A stretch of 64,000 bases of DNA, taken from the NCBI RefSeq assembly GCF_039528175.1, contig NZ_BAAALH010000002.1, positions 744,001 to 808,000 of the forward strand, given 5' to 3'. Below are positions 8,545-16,849 of this stretch, in pieces. The notes beneath the pieces were generated by a model. It had not been told where the DNA came from and did not search any database. It was given only the letters and a program-made list of their open reading frames with translations. This DNA comes from Citricoccus alkalitolerans (GTDB lineage: Bacteria; Actinomycetota; Actinomycetes; Actinomycetales; Micrococcaceae). How positions within the stretch are numbered: the stretch's first letter is position 1; the number at the start of each line of letters is the position of its first letter. Both the position numbers and the translations under genes were made by a program.

Positions 8545-8587
8545 ACTGCAATGGTGATGCAAGTTGTCCGTACTGTAAAGTGGCGGC
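8545..8587. promoter_or_regulatory. Divergent promoter region between hydrolase and TetR genes
   Basis: Only 43 bases separate the two divergent start codons, and the stretch is markedly richer in A/T than its surroundings. TACTGCA (8544-8550) and TACTGTA (8571-8577) are a near-identical direct repeat, 27 bases apart, and TGCA is repeated around GATGCA. This layout suits autoregulation by the TetR protein and repression of the hydrolase. No exact operator can be delimited. Confidence 0.35.
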
Positions 8588-9235
8588 ATGCCGAAGATCG
8601 TCGACCATGAGCAGCGCCGCGGGGAGATCGCCTTGGCCCTGTGGCAGGTCATCCACGAACACGGGATCGACGGGGTGTCCTTCCGTGCGGTGGCGAAGGC
8701 GGCCGGTGTGTCCATCGGCCGGGTGCAGCACTACTTCACGAGCAAGGATGAGCTGGTGGTGTTCGGTTGCCGCGCGATGGTGTCCGCGGCCGAGCAGCAC
8801 CACGGTCCGGATCCCTCCCCCCGGGAGCCCGGGCCGGCCCGCGACGAGCTGGCGGACTTCCTCTGCGCCCCTCTCCCGCTCACCGAGGGACTACGGGTGG
8901 GCTCCTCGGTGTGGGCCACCTATCTCGCCAAGTCCGTGTCCCATCCGGGCATCGCCGCAGTGGTGGTCGAGGCCATGCGCGGCCGGGTGGAGGCTACGGT
9001 CGCACTGCTTGCCGCAGCCCGAGAAACGCAGGAGGCGCAGGGAGCGCGGGGTGATGAACAACTGACCCACAGGGTGGAGGTGGCACCGAAGGCAGCGAAG
9101 GTGCAGTCCACCGCCCTGGCTCTGGTCTCACTGTCTGAGGGACTGAATACCCGGGTGTTGGCCGGTGCACTGGGCGCGGACGAGGCCGGTGCCCTGATCC
9201 GGGACGCTGTGGACCGCGCAGTCCACGCGGACTGA
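8588..9235 (+). CDS. TetR-family transcriptional regulator
   Basis: A 215-residue regulator. The N-terminal HTH domain is complete (QRRGEIALALWQVIHEHGI, then SFRAVAKAAGVSIGRVQHYF and TSKDELV), with the Y-F position ending the recognition helix. The C-terminal part is a helical ligand-binding region of BetI-like type, ending DEAGALIRDAVDRAV. It is divergent from the membrane-anchored hydrolase, 43 bases away, the usual arrangement for a TetR repressor and its target. Its inducer is unknown; a substrate or product of the hydrolase is a guess. Confidence 0.85.
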   Translation: MPKIVDHEQRRGEIALALWQVIHEHGIDGVSFRAVAKAAGVSIGRVQHYFTSKDELVVFGCRAMVSAAEQHHGPDPSPREPGPARDELADFLCAPLPLTEGLRVGSSVWATYLAKSVSHPGIAAVVVEAMRGRVEATVALLAAARETQEAQGARGDEQLTHRVEVAPKAAKVQSTALALVSLSEGLNTRVLAGALGADEAGALIRDAVDRAVHAD

Positions 9236-9324
9236 CTTGGCGAGCGGGGAATCCGGCAGGATCGGAGACGCGCAGGGTAGGCCTCGCCCCTAGTGTGGGA
9301 GGACCAACCGAACCGGGAGAACCC

Positions 9325-9897
9325 ATGCGGATCGTCATCACGCAGAACACCACCCTGGACGGCCGGGTCGAGATGCTGGACGACTGGTTCGACCCGTCCA
9401 ACCAGGACGAGGACCTGGCCGCGGAGTTGATGCGGCAGACCGAGCGTGAGGACGTTCTGCTCCTGGGCCGTCAGACCTTCGAGGACTTCCGCGGCTACTG
9501 GCCGCTCCAGACCGGGGACACCACCGGTGTCGCCGAGAGTCTCGACCGGGCGGACAAGCGGGTCATCTCCTCGACCCTGACCGATCCGGGATGGCAGAAC
9601 ACCACCGTGATCTCCGGTGACCCGCAGGAAGCTGTGCTCGAGCTGCGGGCCGCACCGGGCCGGGACGTCATCATCACGGGCAGCATCCAGCTGTGCCACG
9701 CCCTCATCCGGGCTGGCCTGGTGGACCTCTACCGGATGTTCACCTATCCCGCCTGGCAGGGCCGGGGCCGTGGGTTCTTCCCGGACGGATACTCCGTGCC
9801 GCAACTACGGCGCACCGAGACGAAGGCCTTTGCCAGCGGTGTGATCTATGCGGCCTTCGAGCCGCTCGCCGGGCTTGGCTCCGAGCAGGAGGACTGA
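9325..9897 (+). CDS. Dihydrofolate reductase/RibD-like fold protein (first of tandem pair)
   Basis: A 190-residue protein of the RibD C-terminal/DHFR-fold family. It begins MRIVITQNTTLDGRVEMLDDW, contains VLLLGRQTFEDFRGYWP (the GRxTYE-type NADPH-binding segment) and RDVIITGSIQLCHALIRAGLVDLYRM (the GG/GS strand plus helix), all in the expected order. These small proteins are usually named dihydrofolate reductase family but are generally not the housekeeping folA. The ATG at 9325 follows GGGAG. Another family member starts 4 bases after its stop, so the two are co-transcribed. Confidence 0.8.
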   Translation: MRIVITQNTTLDGRVEMLDDWFDPSNQDEDLAAELMRQTEREDVLLLGRQTFEDFRGYWPLQTGDTTGVAESLDRADKRVISSTLTDPGWQNTTVISGDPQEAVLELRAAPGRDVIITGSIQLCHALIRAGLVDLYRMFTYPAWQGRGRGFFPDGYSVPQLRRTETKAFASGVIYAAFEPLAGLGSEQED

Positions 9898-9901
9898 GGC
9901 T

Positions 9902-10492
9902 ATGGGACAGCTGGGCTACTTCTCCATCGGTTCCCTGGACGGGTTCATCGCCGACCCGTCCGGGGACTTCTCCTGGGCCGAGCCGGACGAGGAGGTCCAC
10001 CAGTACGCCAACGACCAACTGCTGGGGGTGGATCTCCACCTCTACGGCCGGCTGACCTACGACCTGATGACCGTCTGGGAGACTGATCCCGACTTTGCCG
10101 CAGCCAACCGGCTGTACTCCGAGTTCGCCGAGCGGTGGATCGACGCGGACAAGATCGTCTACTCCTCGACGCTGGAGGAGCCCGTCACCCGGAGGACGCG
10201 CCTGGCGAAGGCCTTCGACCCGGAGGCGGTCCGGGCCCTGAAGGACTCCACGCCCGGAGACCTGATGATCGCAGGGCCCACGCTGGCCGCCCACGCCCTG
10301 CGCGCCGGACTGGTCGACGTGGTCGACCAGGTCCTGCTGCCGATCGTCATCGGCGGCGGGCTGCCCGTGTATCCGGCAGGTCTGCGGATAGACCTGGAGC
10401 TACTGGACGAGCGGCGTTTCGACGGTGGGGCCGTGGCAGTGCGGCATCGAGTGGTCGGACCGGCACAGACCTCGTGGACTACAGCAGGTTGA
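9902..10492 (+). CDS. Dihydrofolate reductase/RibD-like fold protein (second of tandem pair)
   Basis: A 196-residue member of the same fold as the preceding gene but clearly diverged: YFSIGSLDGFIADPSGDFSW at the start, LHLYGRLTYDLMTVW, then DLMIAGPTLAAHALRAGLVDVVDQ and the C-terminal PIVIGGGLPVYP. It retains the SLDGFIAD motif lost in its partner, so it looks like the more typical family member. Starting 4 bases after the previous stop, it should be translated from the same message. The last 14 bases overlap the convergent azlD-like gene. A nitroreductase or pterin/flavin-type reductase role is only a guess. Confidence 0.8.
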   Translation: MGQLGYFSIGSLDGFIADPSGDFSWAEPDEEVHQYANDQLLGVDLHLYGRLTYDLMTVWETDPDFAAANRLYSEFAERWIDADKIVYSSTLEEPVTRRTRLAKAFDPEAVRALKDSTPGDLMIAGPTLAAHALRAGLVDVVDQVLLPIVIGGGLPVYPAGLRIDLELLDERRFDGGAVAVRHRVVGPAQTSWTTAG

Positions 10493-10811
10493 CCAGCGCC
10501 ACGAACGTCAGCGTTCCCAGGCCGATGCTGAGCAGGGTCCGCCGACCCCACAGCAAGTGCACCGCCACCGTGACCGCCACCGCCACGACCGCCTTGGCCG
10601 CGGTGGCCCAGTCCACGCTGGCCGTACTGACGAAGGTGGAGGCGGCCAGGATGCCGAGGATCCCCACCGGCATCCACAGGCCCATCGCCATGATGAGCCG
10701 GGACTTCCGCAGGGGTTTCAGGACGGCGAACGGCAGGGCCCGCAGGGACAGTGTGATAGCGAAGGCGATGCCCAGGGCTCCGGCCACATACCAGGGATCG
10801 AGCTCAACCAT
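10479..10811 (-). CDS. azlD: AzlD-like subunit of branched-chain amino acid exporter
   Basis: A 110-residue, almost entirely hydrophobic protein with four membrane segments (about residues 5-25, 39-59, 66-86 and 91-109) and the conserved SLRALPFAVLKPLRKS motif of the AzlD family. AzlD works with AzlC as the small subunit of an exporter for branched-chain amino acids and related azaleucine-type analogues. The larger azlC gene lies directly upstream, ending 2 bases before this start, so the two form an operon. The ATG at 10811 was chosen because upstream codons lie inside azlC. Confidence 0.85.
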   Translation of the reverse strand: MVELDPWYVAGALGIAFAITLSLRALPFAVLKPLRKSRLIMAMGLWMPVGILGILAASTFVSTASVDWATAAKAVVAVAVTVAVHLLWGRRTLLSIGLGTLTFVALVNLL

Positions 10812-10813
10812 GG

Positions 10814-11521
10814 TCAGCGGCCCCCCTTGCGTGCGAGCAGGAACCGGACGGTCAGGGCGGCCACGAACAACAGCATCCCCACGAACAGGGCTGAGTCCGG
10901 GACGAGCAGCAGGGCCCCACCGAAGCAGGCCAGGGCCATCGCCAGGGAGGGGATCTCCTTCCGGGAGCGGCAGGCATCCAAGGTCAGAGTGACGAACAGG
11001 GCGCACAGGGCGAACTCCAGCCCCTCGACCGGCCCGGGGAGCACCGAGGCGAACAGAACCCCGACCAAGCCGCCGCTAACCCAGTAGACCTGGAAGGCGA
11101 TCTGGGTGGCGAGCAGCCGCCAGCTGTTCCAGCCCCGGGGGTTCACGGCGGTGATGGCGTAGGCCTCGTCGATCAGTGCATAGACGGAGTATGCCCGCGC
11201 CAGGGGATTCTTCACCACGTGCAGCGGGAACGTGAACGCGTAGAACACGTGGCGGAAGTTCACCAGCAACGTGGTCAGCGCGATGGTGGCCAGGGGAGTG
11301 GCCGCCGCGATGAGTCCGATCAGCAGCAGTTCCACCGACCCGGCGAAGACGGCGATGGACAGCGCCGGGGCCATCCACCAGGGCAGCCCGTACTGGATCA
11401 CCAGCAGTCCGAAGGCGATGCCGATCGGAAACATGCCCAGCCCTGCCGGGAGGGACAATCTGATGCCGAAGGCAATCTCCGCACGCCGGTTCACCGGCCG
11501 GCTGGCCACCCCACTGCTCAT
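10814..11521 (-). CDS. azlC: AzlC-family branched-chain amino acid exporter, large subunit
   Basis: A 235-residue inner-membrane protein with about seven hydrophobic segments. Family landmarks are LPAGLGMFPIGIAFGLLV, ALSIAVFAGSVELLLIG, TLLVNFRHVFYAFTFP and SVYALIDEAYAI. AzlC/YgaZ proteins form the main channel of a two-gene exporter with AzlD/YgaH; the small subunit follows 2 bases downstream. The ATG at 11521 follows an AGAGGGC ribosome-binding site. No Lrp-type regulator, the usual partner of azlCD, is visible nearby. Confidence 0.88.
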   Translation of the reverse strand: MSSGVASRPVNRRAEIAFGIRLSLPAGLGMFPIGIAFGLLVIQYGLPWWMAPALSIAVFAGSVELLLIGLIAAATPLATIALTTLLVNFRHVFYAFTFPLHVVKNPLARAYSVYALIDEAYAITAVNPRGWNSWRLLATQIAFQVYWVSGGLVGVLFASVLPGPVEGLEFALCALFVTLTLDACRSRKEIPSLAMALACFGGALLLVPDSALFVGMLLFVAALTVRFLLARKGGR

Positions 11522-11654
11522 GCCCTCTATGATCCCTCGTCCGAGCGTGCCCCGATGACACACTGCGCGCGGAAACCTCCAGCCGGGTGATGACCAGGCG
11601 AGGAGTGGCTGACGGTCAGCTCGAGGACCGGAGGGAGTACTCCGCCGGGGCCGG

Positions 11655-12302
11655 CTAGGATCCCTCCGGGTACGGCTCCGCTCGCAGCAGCCGCGCCAGG
11701 TGGGCCGCATTGCGCGCTGCCCCGGCTGTGGTGGAGGCGACGTTCTCGGGCACCTGATCGAGGTCCTGGTAGTCGACCGTCTGCATGGCCTCACCGACCC
11801 AGTAGGTCCCGGCCTGGGCGGGGATGCTGAATCCGATGTCGCTGAGGGCCTGGGTCATGTCGGCGATCGTCTTGTGGGCGCCGTCCTCGTTGCCGACCAC
11901 AGCCACGATTGCCGTCTTGTCGTACATGATCGGCCGGCCCTGGTCATCGGTCTCGGACAGGTCCGCGTCGAGCCGTTCGATCACCCGTTGGGCGATGCTG
12001 CACGGGTGGCCCATCCAGATGGGGGTGGCGAGTACGAGGATGTCCGCGTCCAGGACCTGTTGATGCAGGGCGGGCCAGGCGTCGCCGGGACCCATGTCCA
12101 CCTGGACTCCCGGTTTCACGTCGTGGTCCACCACCCGGACGGAGGAGGTGGCCACTCCGTTCTTCTCCAGCTCGTCCAGGACATGCCCGGCCATCAGCTC
12201 GCTGCTGGAGGGCTTCGGGGACGGGGTCAGCGTGCAGACCAGGGCCAGGGCCGTCAGGCCCTGGGCGGAGGTGGAGTCGGTGCCGGCAGTTGAAGCAGTC
12301 AT
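11655..12302 (-). CDS. Flavodoxin-fold NAD(P)H-dependent oxidoreductase
   Basis: A 215-residue protein of the flavodoxin-like FMN fold. The phosphate-binding loop is LVCTLTPSPKPSSSELMAGH, followed by DADILVLATPIWMGHPCSIAQRVIERLDA (isoalloxazine-binding loop and dimer helix) and KTAIVAVVGNEDGAHKTI. A role in FMN-dependent reduction of quinones, azo compounds or metals is typical but cannot be specified. The ATG at 12302 lies 44 bases from a promoter-like element for the divergent ABC-F gene, so the intergenic space serves both. Confidence 0.8.
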   Translation of the reverse strand: MTASTAGTDSTSAQGLTALALVCTLTPSPKPSSSELMAGHVLDELEKNGVATSSVRVVDHDVKPGVQVDMGPGDAWPALHQQVLDADILVLATPIWMGHPCSIAQRVIERLDADLSETDDQGRPIMYDKTAIVAVVGNEDGAHKTIADMTQALSDIGFSIPAQAGTYWVGEAMQTVDYQDLDQVPENVASTTAGAARNAAHLARLLRAEPYPEGS

Positions 12303-12345
12303 GGTTCCAGAATGGCCACCACCGCCGGCTCCTGGCCAGAGCCGA

Positions 12346-12374
12346 GTGACATCCAGCCGGTGCTCCGGTACCCT
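12346..12374 (+). promoter_or_regulatory. Candidate promoter of the ABC-F gene, giving a leaderless leader ORF
   Basis: GTGACA (12346-12351), one base from the -35 consensus, is separated by 17 bases from TACCCT (12369-12374), which keeps the T, A and final T of the -10 consensus. Transcription would start about 7 bases downstream, at or next to the ATG of the tiny ORF at 12382, making it leaderless. Prediction from sequence only. Confidence 0.4.
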
Positions 12375-12381
12375 TCACGTC

Positions 12382-12393
12382 ATGAAGCGTTGA
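12382..12393 (+). CDS. Possible leader peptide MKR of the ABC-F resistance gene
   Basis: ATG-AAG-CGT-TGA encodes a three-residue peptide, about 70 bases before the ABC-F start. There is no ribosome-binding site, but the predicted transcription start falls at its ATG. Tiny leader ORFs before ribosome-protection ABC-F and erm genes act as drug-sensing attenuators in several bacteria: a drug-stalled ribosome on the leader frees the downstream message. Here a hairpin-forming stretch follows, consistent with that idea. A chance ORF of this size is also common, so this remains a hypothesis. Confidence 0.3.
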   Translation: MKR

Positions 12394-12414
12394 GTCCAGC
12401 CCCTCCCGCGCCCG

Positions 12415-12446
12415 AGGCACTGCCCGGCGGGACCCTGCCGGTGCCT
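12415..12446 (+). promoter_or_regulatory. Hairpin upstream of ABC-F start, candidate attenuator
   Basis: AGGCAC (12415-12420) pairs with GTGCCT (12441-12446), and within the loop CGGC and GCCG can pair as a second helix. The hairpin ends a few bases before the weak AGGA ribosome-binding site of the ABC-F gene, so it could block initiation or form part of a transcription attenuator. Without folding analysis and comparison its role stays tentative. Confidence 0.35.
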
Positions 12447-12461
12447 TCCAGGACTCTACTC

Positions 12462-14363
12462 ATGACCCACCCCAACTCCCTGCTCTCCGCAGATCTGCGC
12501 TCCTCTGGCCTGTCGTCCGACCGGCCGCAGTCCCTCACCCCGGTCGCCTCCGCCCTCGGCGGTGCGGACCACCTCACGCTCGATGGCGTCTCCAAGTCCT
12601 TCCCGGACCGGCGCGTGCTGACGGACGTCTCCTGCACAGTGGCCTCCGGCGAGCGTGCGTGCCTCATCGGCGAGAACGGCACCGGCAAGTCCACCCTGCT
12701 GCGCATCGTCGCCGGACTGGACGACGACCACGGCGGCCGCGTCACTGTCCCCGGCAGCGTTGGACTGTTCCATCAGCAGCCGCCCTTCGCCCTGGACCTC
12801 ACCGTCCAGGAGGTGCTGGACGAGGCCACGGCCCCGGCCCGCGCGGTCGCGGAGGAGGTGGTCCGGCTCGCGGATGCGCTCGCAGCCCCGACCGACACCG
12901 TCAGCCCGTCTGAGGTCGCCACGGCCTACGACCGCGCCCTCGCCGAGGCCGTCCGCACCCAGGCGTGGGATGTGGACCAGCAGGTGGATCGCCTCGTGGA
13001 CGGACTCGACCTGGGACGAATCCCACGGACCCGCCCGGCCTCCAGCCTCTCCGGCGGTCAGCTGTCCCGGCTCGCCCTGGCCTGGCTGCTGTTGCGCCGC
13101 CCGGACACCCTGCTGCTGGACGAGCCCACCAACCACCTCGACACCCGCGGGACCGCGCTGCTCGTGGACCTGTTGCAGGACTGGGCCGGACCCGTGCTGA
13201 TCGCCAGCCACGACCGGGCATTCCTCGACGACGCCGCCACCACTCTGCTCGACCTCGACCCCGCCCCGCAGCTCCACCGGGACGCCCCCGGTGCCTCGGA
13301 CGCCGGCGGCGCGGGCTCCGGTTTCGGGCTCACCCGCTACGGCGGGCGCTACACGGACTACCTGCTGTACCGGATCGGCGAGCGGGAATGGTGGGAGCGC
13401 CGGTACCGGGACGAGCAAGCAGAGCTGAAGCGGCTGCGGCGGCAGGTCAGGGACAACCACACCGTGGGCAATGCAGACCGTCCGCCTCCCACGGAGGGCA
13501 AGATGGCCCAGAAGTTCTACGCGGACCGCAACGCCAAAGTCGTCTCCCGGCGCGTCAACGAGGCGGCCACGGCGCTGGCCCGGCTGGAGGAATCGCAGGT
13601 CCGCAGGCCACCCGCCGTCGTGAGCTTCGGTGGGCTGGCTGCGGCAGCGGCCTCCCATCCTGCCGGCAACGGTGCCCTCAGCGGTGCCGCGGGTGGTGCC
13701 TCCGGCGGTGACCACCGCTCAGAAACACGCGGGCAGGGAATCATCCGGCCGGCGTCGGACGCGGGGTCGGTGCTGGTGGCCACCGAGGTGGCCCTGACCG
13801 GCCGGTTGGCCCCGGTATCGGTGCACCTCGGCACGCGCTCGCGCCTGCTCATCACGGGGCCCAACGGGGCCGGGAAGTCCACGCTGTTGCGCATCCTGGC
13901 CGAGGACCTGATGCCCGACGCCGGCTCGGTCACGACCACCGGCCGGCTCACGGTCGGCCTGTTGGGCCAGGACGCGGAACAACTCACCACGGCTGAGCAG
14001 GGGGCCGAAGTCGAGGATGTGACCGTCGCGGAGTCGTACCGACGGGCAGTGGGCGACGCCACCGCGCAGAGGGTGCCCTTGGGGACCTTCGGTCTGATCG
14101 CCGGGCGGGACGAGCAGCGCCGTGTCCGGGATCTGTCCGTTGGGCAACGGCGTCGACTGGACCTGGCTGTGCTGCTGGCCGACCCGCCGGACGTGCTGCT
14201 GCTGGACGAGCCGACCAATCACTTCTCCCTGCTGCTCTCCACGCAGTTGGAGGCGTCCATCCCGGAGTATCCGGGCGCCGTCGTGGTGGCCAGTCATGAC
14301 CGATGGCTCCGCGCTGGTTGGCAGGGCGAGAGGATGGACCTCGAGCCTCCGGACCGGGACTGA
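12462..14363 (+). CDS. ABC-F ATPase, ribosome-protection (antibiotic resistance) type
   Basis: A 633-residue soluble protein with two ABC ATPase domains and no membrane segment. Domain one has Walker A GENGTGKST (residues 70-78), signature LSGGQLSRLALA and Walker B LLLDEPTNHLD; domain two has GPNGAGKST (from residue 466), LSVGQRRRLDLA, LLLDEPTNHFS and the H-loop ASHDRW. The long linker contains an Arg-rich helical region (EWWERRYRDEQAELKRLRRQ), the P-site tRNA-interacting arm of ABC-F proteins. ABC-F factors displace antibiotics from, or act on, the ribosome; macrolide/lincosamide-type resistance is plausible. Substrate drugs cannot be read from sequence. The upstream region has attenuator-like features. 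Confidence 0.85.
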   Translation: MTHPNSLLSADLRSSGLSSDRPQSLTPVASALGGADHLTLDGVSKSFPDRRVLTDVSCTVASGERACLIGENGTGKSTLLRIVAGLDDDHGGRVTVPGSVGLFHQQPPFALDLTVQEVLDEATAPARAVAEEVVRLADALAAPTDTVSPSEVATAYDRALAEAVRTQAWDVDQQVDRLVDGLDLGRIPRTRPASSLSGGQLSRLALAWLLLRRPDTLLLDEPTNHLDTRGTALLVDLLQDWAGPVLIASHDRAFLDDAATTLLDLDPAPQLHRDAPGASDAGGAGSGFGLTRYGGRYTDYLLYRIGEREWWERRYRDEQAELKRLRRQVRDNHTVGNADRPPPTEGKMAQKFYADRNAKVVSRRVNEAATALARLEESQVRRPPAVVSFGGLAAAAASHPAGNGALSGAAGGASGGDHRSETRGQGIIRPASDAGSVLVATEVALTGRLAPVSVHLGTRSRLLITGPNGAGKSTLLRILAEDLMPDAGSVTTTGRLTVGLLGQDAEQLTTAEQGAEVEDVTVAESYRRAVGDATAQRVPLGTFGLIAGRDEQRRVRDLSVGQRRRLDLAVLLADPPDVLLLDEPTNHFSLLLSTQLEASIPEYPGAVVVASHDRWLRAGWQGERMDLEPPDRD

Positions 14364-14420
14364 GCAGCCCGAATCCGCCACTCGATCCCAACCGCAAGCC
14401 GCTGACCTGGGCCGAACCCC

Positions 14421-14999
14421 TCAGCTCGAGGCGGCCGCCGCTCGCTCACGCTCCGTGGTGACCGCTCGGGTGAGAGACACCAGGCGGGCCAGCACTTTGG
14501 AGAGTGAGGTGTCGTGGTGGTCGGTCAGCGCCAGCTTCCCGCCGGGGAAATCGACGCGGCGGATCAGGTTCACCGAGTCTCCGACCACATGCATGTTGTA
14601 GGAGGCCACGGTGAACCTCCAGGCCTCGTTCGCCCGGACCCCGCCGAGGCCGCCATAGGCCACGATGGCCAGGGTCTTGTCCCTCCACTGCCGGCTCAGC
14701 AGGTCGAAGGCGTTCTTGAAGGCGCCGGGGATGTTGCGGTTGTACTCGGGGGTGACGAAGACGAAGCCGTCGCACTCGGCCACCGCATCCCGCCACCGGT
14801 GCACCTCGGCCGGCCCGTTCTCGTCCTGGGCCCAGTTCTCACTGGCCATGATGGGCAGGTTGAAGGCCTTGACGTCCAGGACTGTCCACTCCACGTCCGC
14901 GGCGCCGGCCTGCGCCCGGGCCCGTTCGGCCACCCAGGCGCCGATGGACTCGCCGAGGCGTCCCTCGCGAACAGATCCGATGACGATGCCGATCTTCAT
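14421..14999 (-). CDS. NADPH-dependent FMN reductase-family protein
   Basis: A 192-residue flavodoxin-like protein with the family signature KIGIVIGSVREGRLGESIG (phosphate loop), LPIMASENWAQDENG, and FVFVTPEYNRNIPGAFKNAF followed by TLAIVAYGGLGGVRANE. This is the family of NADPH-dependent FMN, chromate or quinone reductases (SsuE/YieF-like). It reads toward the ABC-F gene, with which it is convergent (57 bases between stops). The ATG at 14999 starts MKIGIVIGS, the usual N-terminus. Physiological substrate unknown. Confidence 0.85.
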   Translation of the reverse strand: MKIGIVIGSVREGRLGESIGAWVAERARAQAGAADVEWTVLDVKAFNLPIMASENWAQDENGPAEVHRWRDAVAECDGFVFVTPEYNRNIPGAFKNAFDLLSRQWRDKTLAIVAYGGLGGVRANEAWRFTVASYNMHVVGDSVNLIRRVDFPGGKLALTDHHDTSLSKVLARLVSLTRAVTTERERAAAASS

Positions 15000-15140
15000 G
15001 TGGTGCCCTCCAGTGATGCGTGCTCGTGGCAGGTGCGGCGAGATGACCGCGGTCCTCCCCAGCGTAGGCGGGTCAGGCCATACTGGGCAGAGGGCGGTCA
15101 TGCGCCGTCCCACAGCTCACCGTCTTCCGAAAGGCGCCCC

Positions 15141-15524
15141 ATGAAGATCGACCAGGCCCACGTGCTCGTCAATGACCAGGATGCCGCCAAGGCGTTCTAC
15201 ACCGAGGTCCTCGGCTTCGAGGTGGAGACAGACTTCGCCAGTGGGGACTTCCGCTGGCTCGCCCTGCGCGCCCCGGGGCCGGACTCCGGTGCCGCCTTGG
15301 TGCTCGGCCGCGCCGAGGGTGCGGCGGCGGCCTTCCAGAACGAGACCCGTCTGGCAGGGATGCCCGCCTTCGTCCTGACCCTGACCGGTGGCCGCGAGGA
15401 GTTCGAACGGATTCGCGCCCGAGGGGCCGAGGTGATCTCCGAGCCGCAGCAGCAGGAGTACGGCGGCACGGACGCGCTGATCAATGACACGGTGGGCAAC
15501 ATCATCTGCCTGCACCAGGACTGA
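15141..15524 (+). CDS. VOC-family protein (glyoxalase-like)
   Basis: A 127-residue single-domain VOC protein. It starts MKIDQAHVLVNDQDAAKAFY, has TEVLGFEVETDF and ends with a metal-site-like EEFERIRARGAEVISEP and DTVGNIICLHQD. The DTVGNIICL segment is the family's C-terminal signature. It could bind or transform a small molecule. A GTG start for the following membrane protein lies 5 bases after the stop, so the two are likely one transcript. Confidence 0.78.
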   Translation: MKIDQAHVLVNDQDAAKAFYTEVLGFEVETDFASGDFRWLALRAPGPDSGAALVLGRAEGAAAAFQNETRLAGMPAFVLTLTGGREEFERIRARGAEVISEPQQQEYGGTDALINDTVGNIICLHQD

Positions 15525-15529
15525 CGGCC

Positions 15530-16249
15530 GTGGCGCTCCGCACCCTGACGCCGGGGAAGGCTGCCGGGGCACCCGGCCGGTGGACCGGCGTCGGGCGGGT
15601 GGTGTTCGCCCTGGCGGCGCTGCTGTCCTTCACGGGCAACGCTCTCTCCTTCCACATCGGCTCCTGGAAGGACTCGGACCTGCCGGTGGACGCGGGCTTC
15701 TCGGGTGGCTTCGCCGGCGGCTGGGAGCACCTGGTCAACCAGCCGAGCTACTTCACGTTCCTGTCCAATTTCCTCGTCGGGCTGACCTCACTGCTGCTGG
15801 CCCTCCGACCACACCGGTCATCCACCCTGTTCCACGCGCTCCGCATCGCGGCCGTGGTCTGCATCGTCATCACCGGCGTGGTGTTCAACGTGCTGCTGCG
15901 GGGCGCTCCGCCGGGGACCCCGGTGGAACATCTGAATGACACGATCCAGCACATCATCACGCCGATCCTGACACCGCTGGTGTGGCTGGTGTTCGACCCC
16001 CGCGGCCAGGTCACGTGGAAGCGGATCGGCCTGGCCGCCATCATCCCGCTCGCCTGGCTGGCATTCACCCTGGCGCGGGGGCCGGCGCTCGACTGGTACC
16101 CCTACAGCATCCTCGACGTGCCACGCATGGGCTATGACGGGGTGGCGCTCTACGTGGTGGCGATCCTGGGGTTCTTCTTCGTGCTGGCCGCGCTGATGTG
16201 GGCCCTCGACCGGCTGCTGGCACGCCTGGTCTCATCGCGGCCGCGATGA
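15530..16249 (+). CDS. Pr6Pr-family membrane protein
   Basis: A 239-residue protein with six predicted membrane helices (from VVFALAALLSFTGNALSF through the last segment VVAILGFFFVLAALMWALD). Characteristic is the loop NQPSYFTFLSNFLVGLTSLL after the first helix, plus HLNDTIQHIITPILTPLVWLVFDP in the middle, typical of Pr6Pr (FAR-17a/AIG1-like) membrane proteins. The function of bacterial members is not established. The start is a GTG 5 bases after the preceding VOC stop; coupling of translation is likely. Confidence 0.7.
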   Translation: MALRTLTPGKAAGAPGRWTGVGRVVFALAALLSFTGNALSFHIGSWKDSDLPVDAGFSGGFAGGWEHLVNQPSYFTFLSNFLVGLTSLLLALRPHRSSTLFHALRIAAVVCIVITGVVFNVLLRGAPPGTPVEHLNDTIQHIITPILTPLVWLVFDPRGQVTWKRIGLAAIIPLAWLAFTLARGPALDWYPYSILDVPRMGYDGVALYVVAILGFFFVLAALMWALDRLLARLVSSRPR

Positions 16250-16299
16250 ATGTCGAGACACGCCGGTCCTTCGACTTCCGCCGAGCGCGTGATGCGGAA

Positions 16300-16665
16300 T
16301 CAGGTCTGAAACGGTCTGAGTTCCACCTTGTTGCCGCAGGCCTTCGACGCGCGGGCGGCCAGGTCCTCGGCCTGTTCCGGCCCGGCGGCGTCCACCACCC
16401 AGAACCCGCCCATGTGCTGCTGGGCCTGGGTGAACGGGCCGTCGGTGATGACCGGTTCGGCACCGCGAGTGCAGTCCACCACCACGGATTCCTCTGGGGC
16501 GACGAGACCGCCGGCGTACACCCACGCGCCCTCGGCCCGGAGTGCCTCGTTGAACTCGCCGACTGCCTGGAACGCTGCCTGCATCTCCTCTTCCGACGTG
16601 TAGGGCCCCGTCGCCCGGTGCTGAACACCGGGGGAGTGCCACACGGAAATCAGGTACTCGGGCAT
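16300..16665 (-). CDS. YCII-related domain protein
   Basis: A 121-residue YCII-like protein starting MPEYLISVWHSPGVQHRATG, with the family centre GGLVAPEESVVVDCTRGAEPVITDGPF and the end VVDAAGPEQAEDLAAR. It is a distinct branch from the YCII gene near 6.4 kb. Family function is unknown; in actinobacteria such genes commonly accompany ECF sigma factors, but none is visible here. It is convergent with the Pr6Pr gene; upstream lies 184 bases of noncoding DNA shared with the divergent permease. Confidence 0.78.
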   Translation of the reverse strand: MPEYLISVWHSPGVQHRATGPYTSEEEMQAAFQAVGEFNEALRAEGAWVYAGGLVAPEESVVVDCTRGAEPVITDGPFTQAQQHMGGFWVVDAAGPEQAEDLAARASKACGNKVELRPFQT

Positions 16666-16849
16666 GGCCCTCTCCTTACTGCCTGTCGAGTTCCGCTCGA
16701 TTCGCGCCAGCCTGTGAGCGGGCTTACACTCTATCGGGCCCTTCCTGCCACCGCACCAGGTGGACGGCTGGGGCCAGCCGAGAACCGCTAGATCCCCGGG
16801 CGGTCACCCAGCGCAGCCGATCGCGACGCGCCGAACCAGGAGTATGTGC

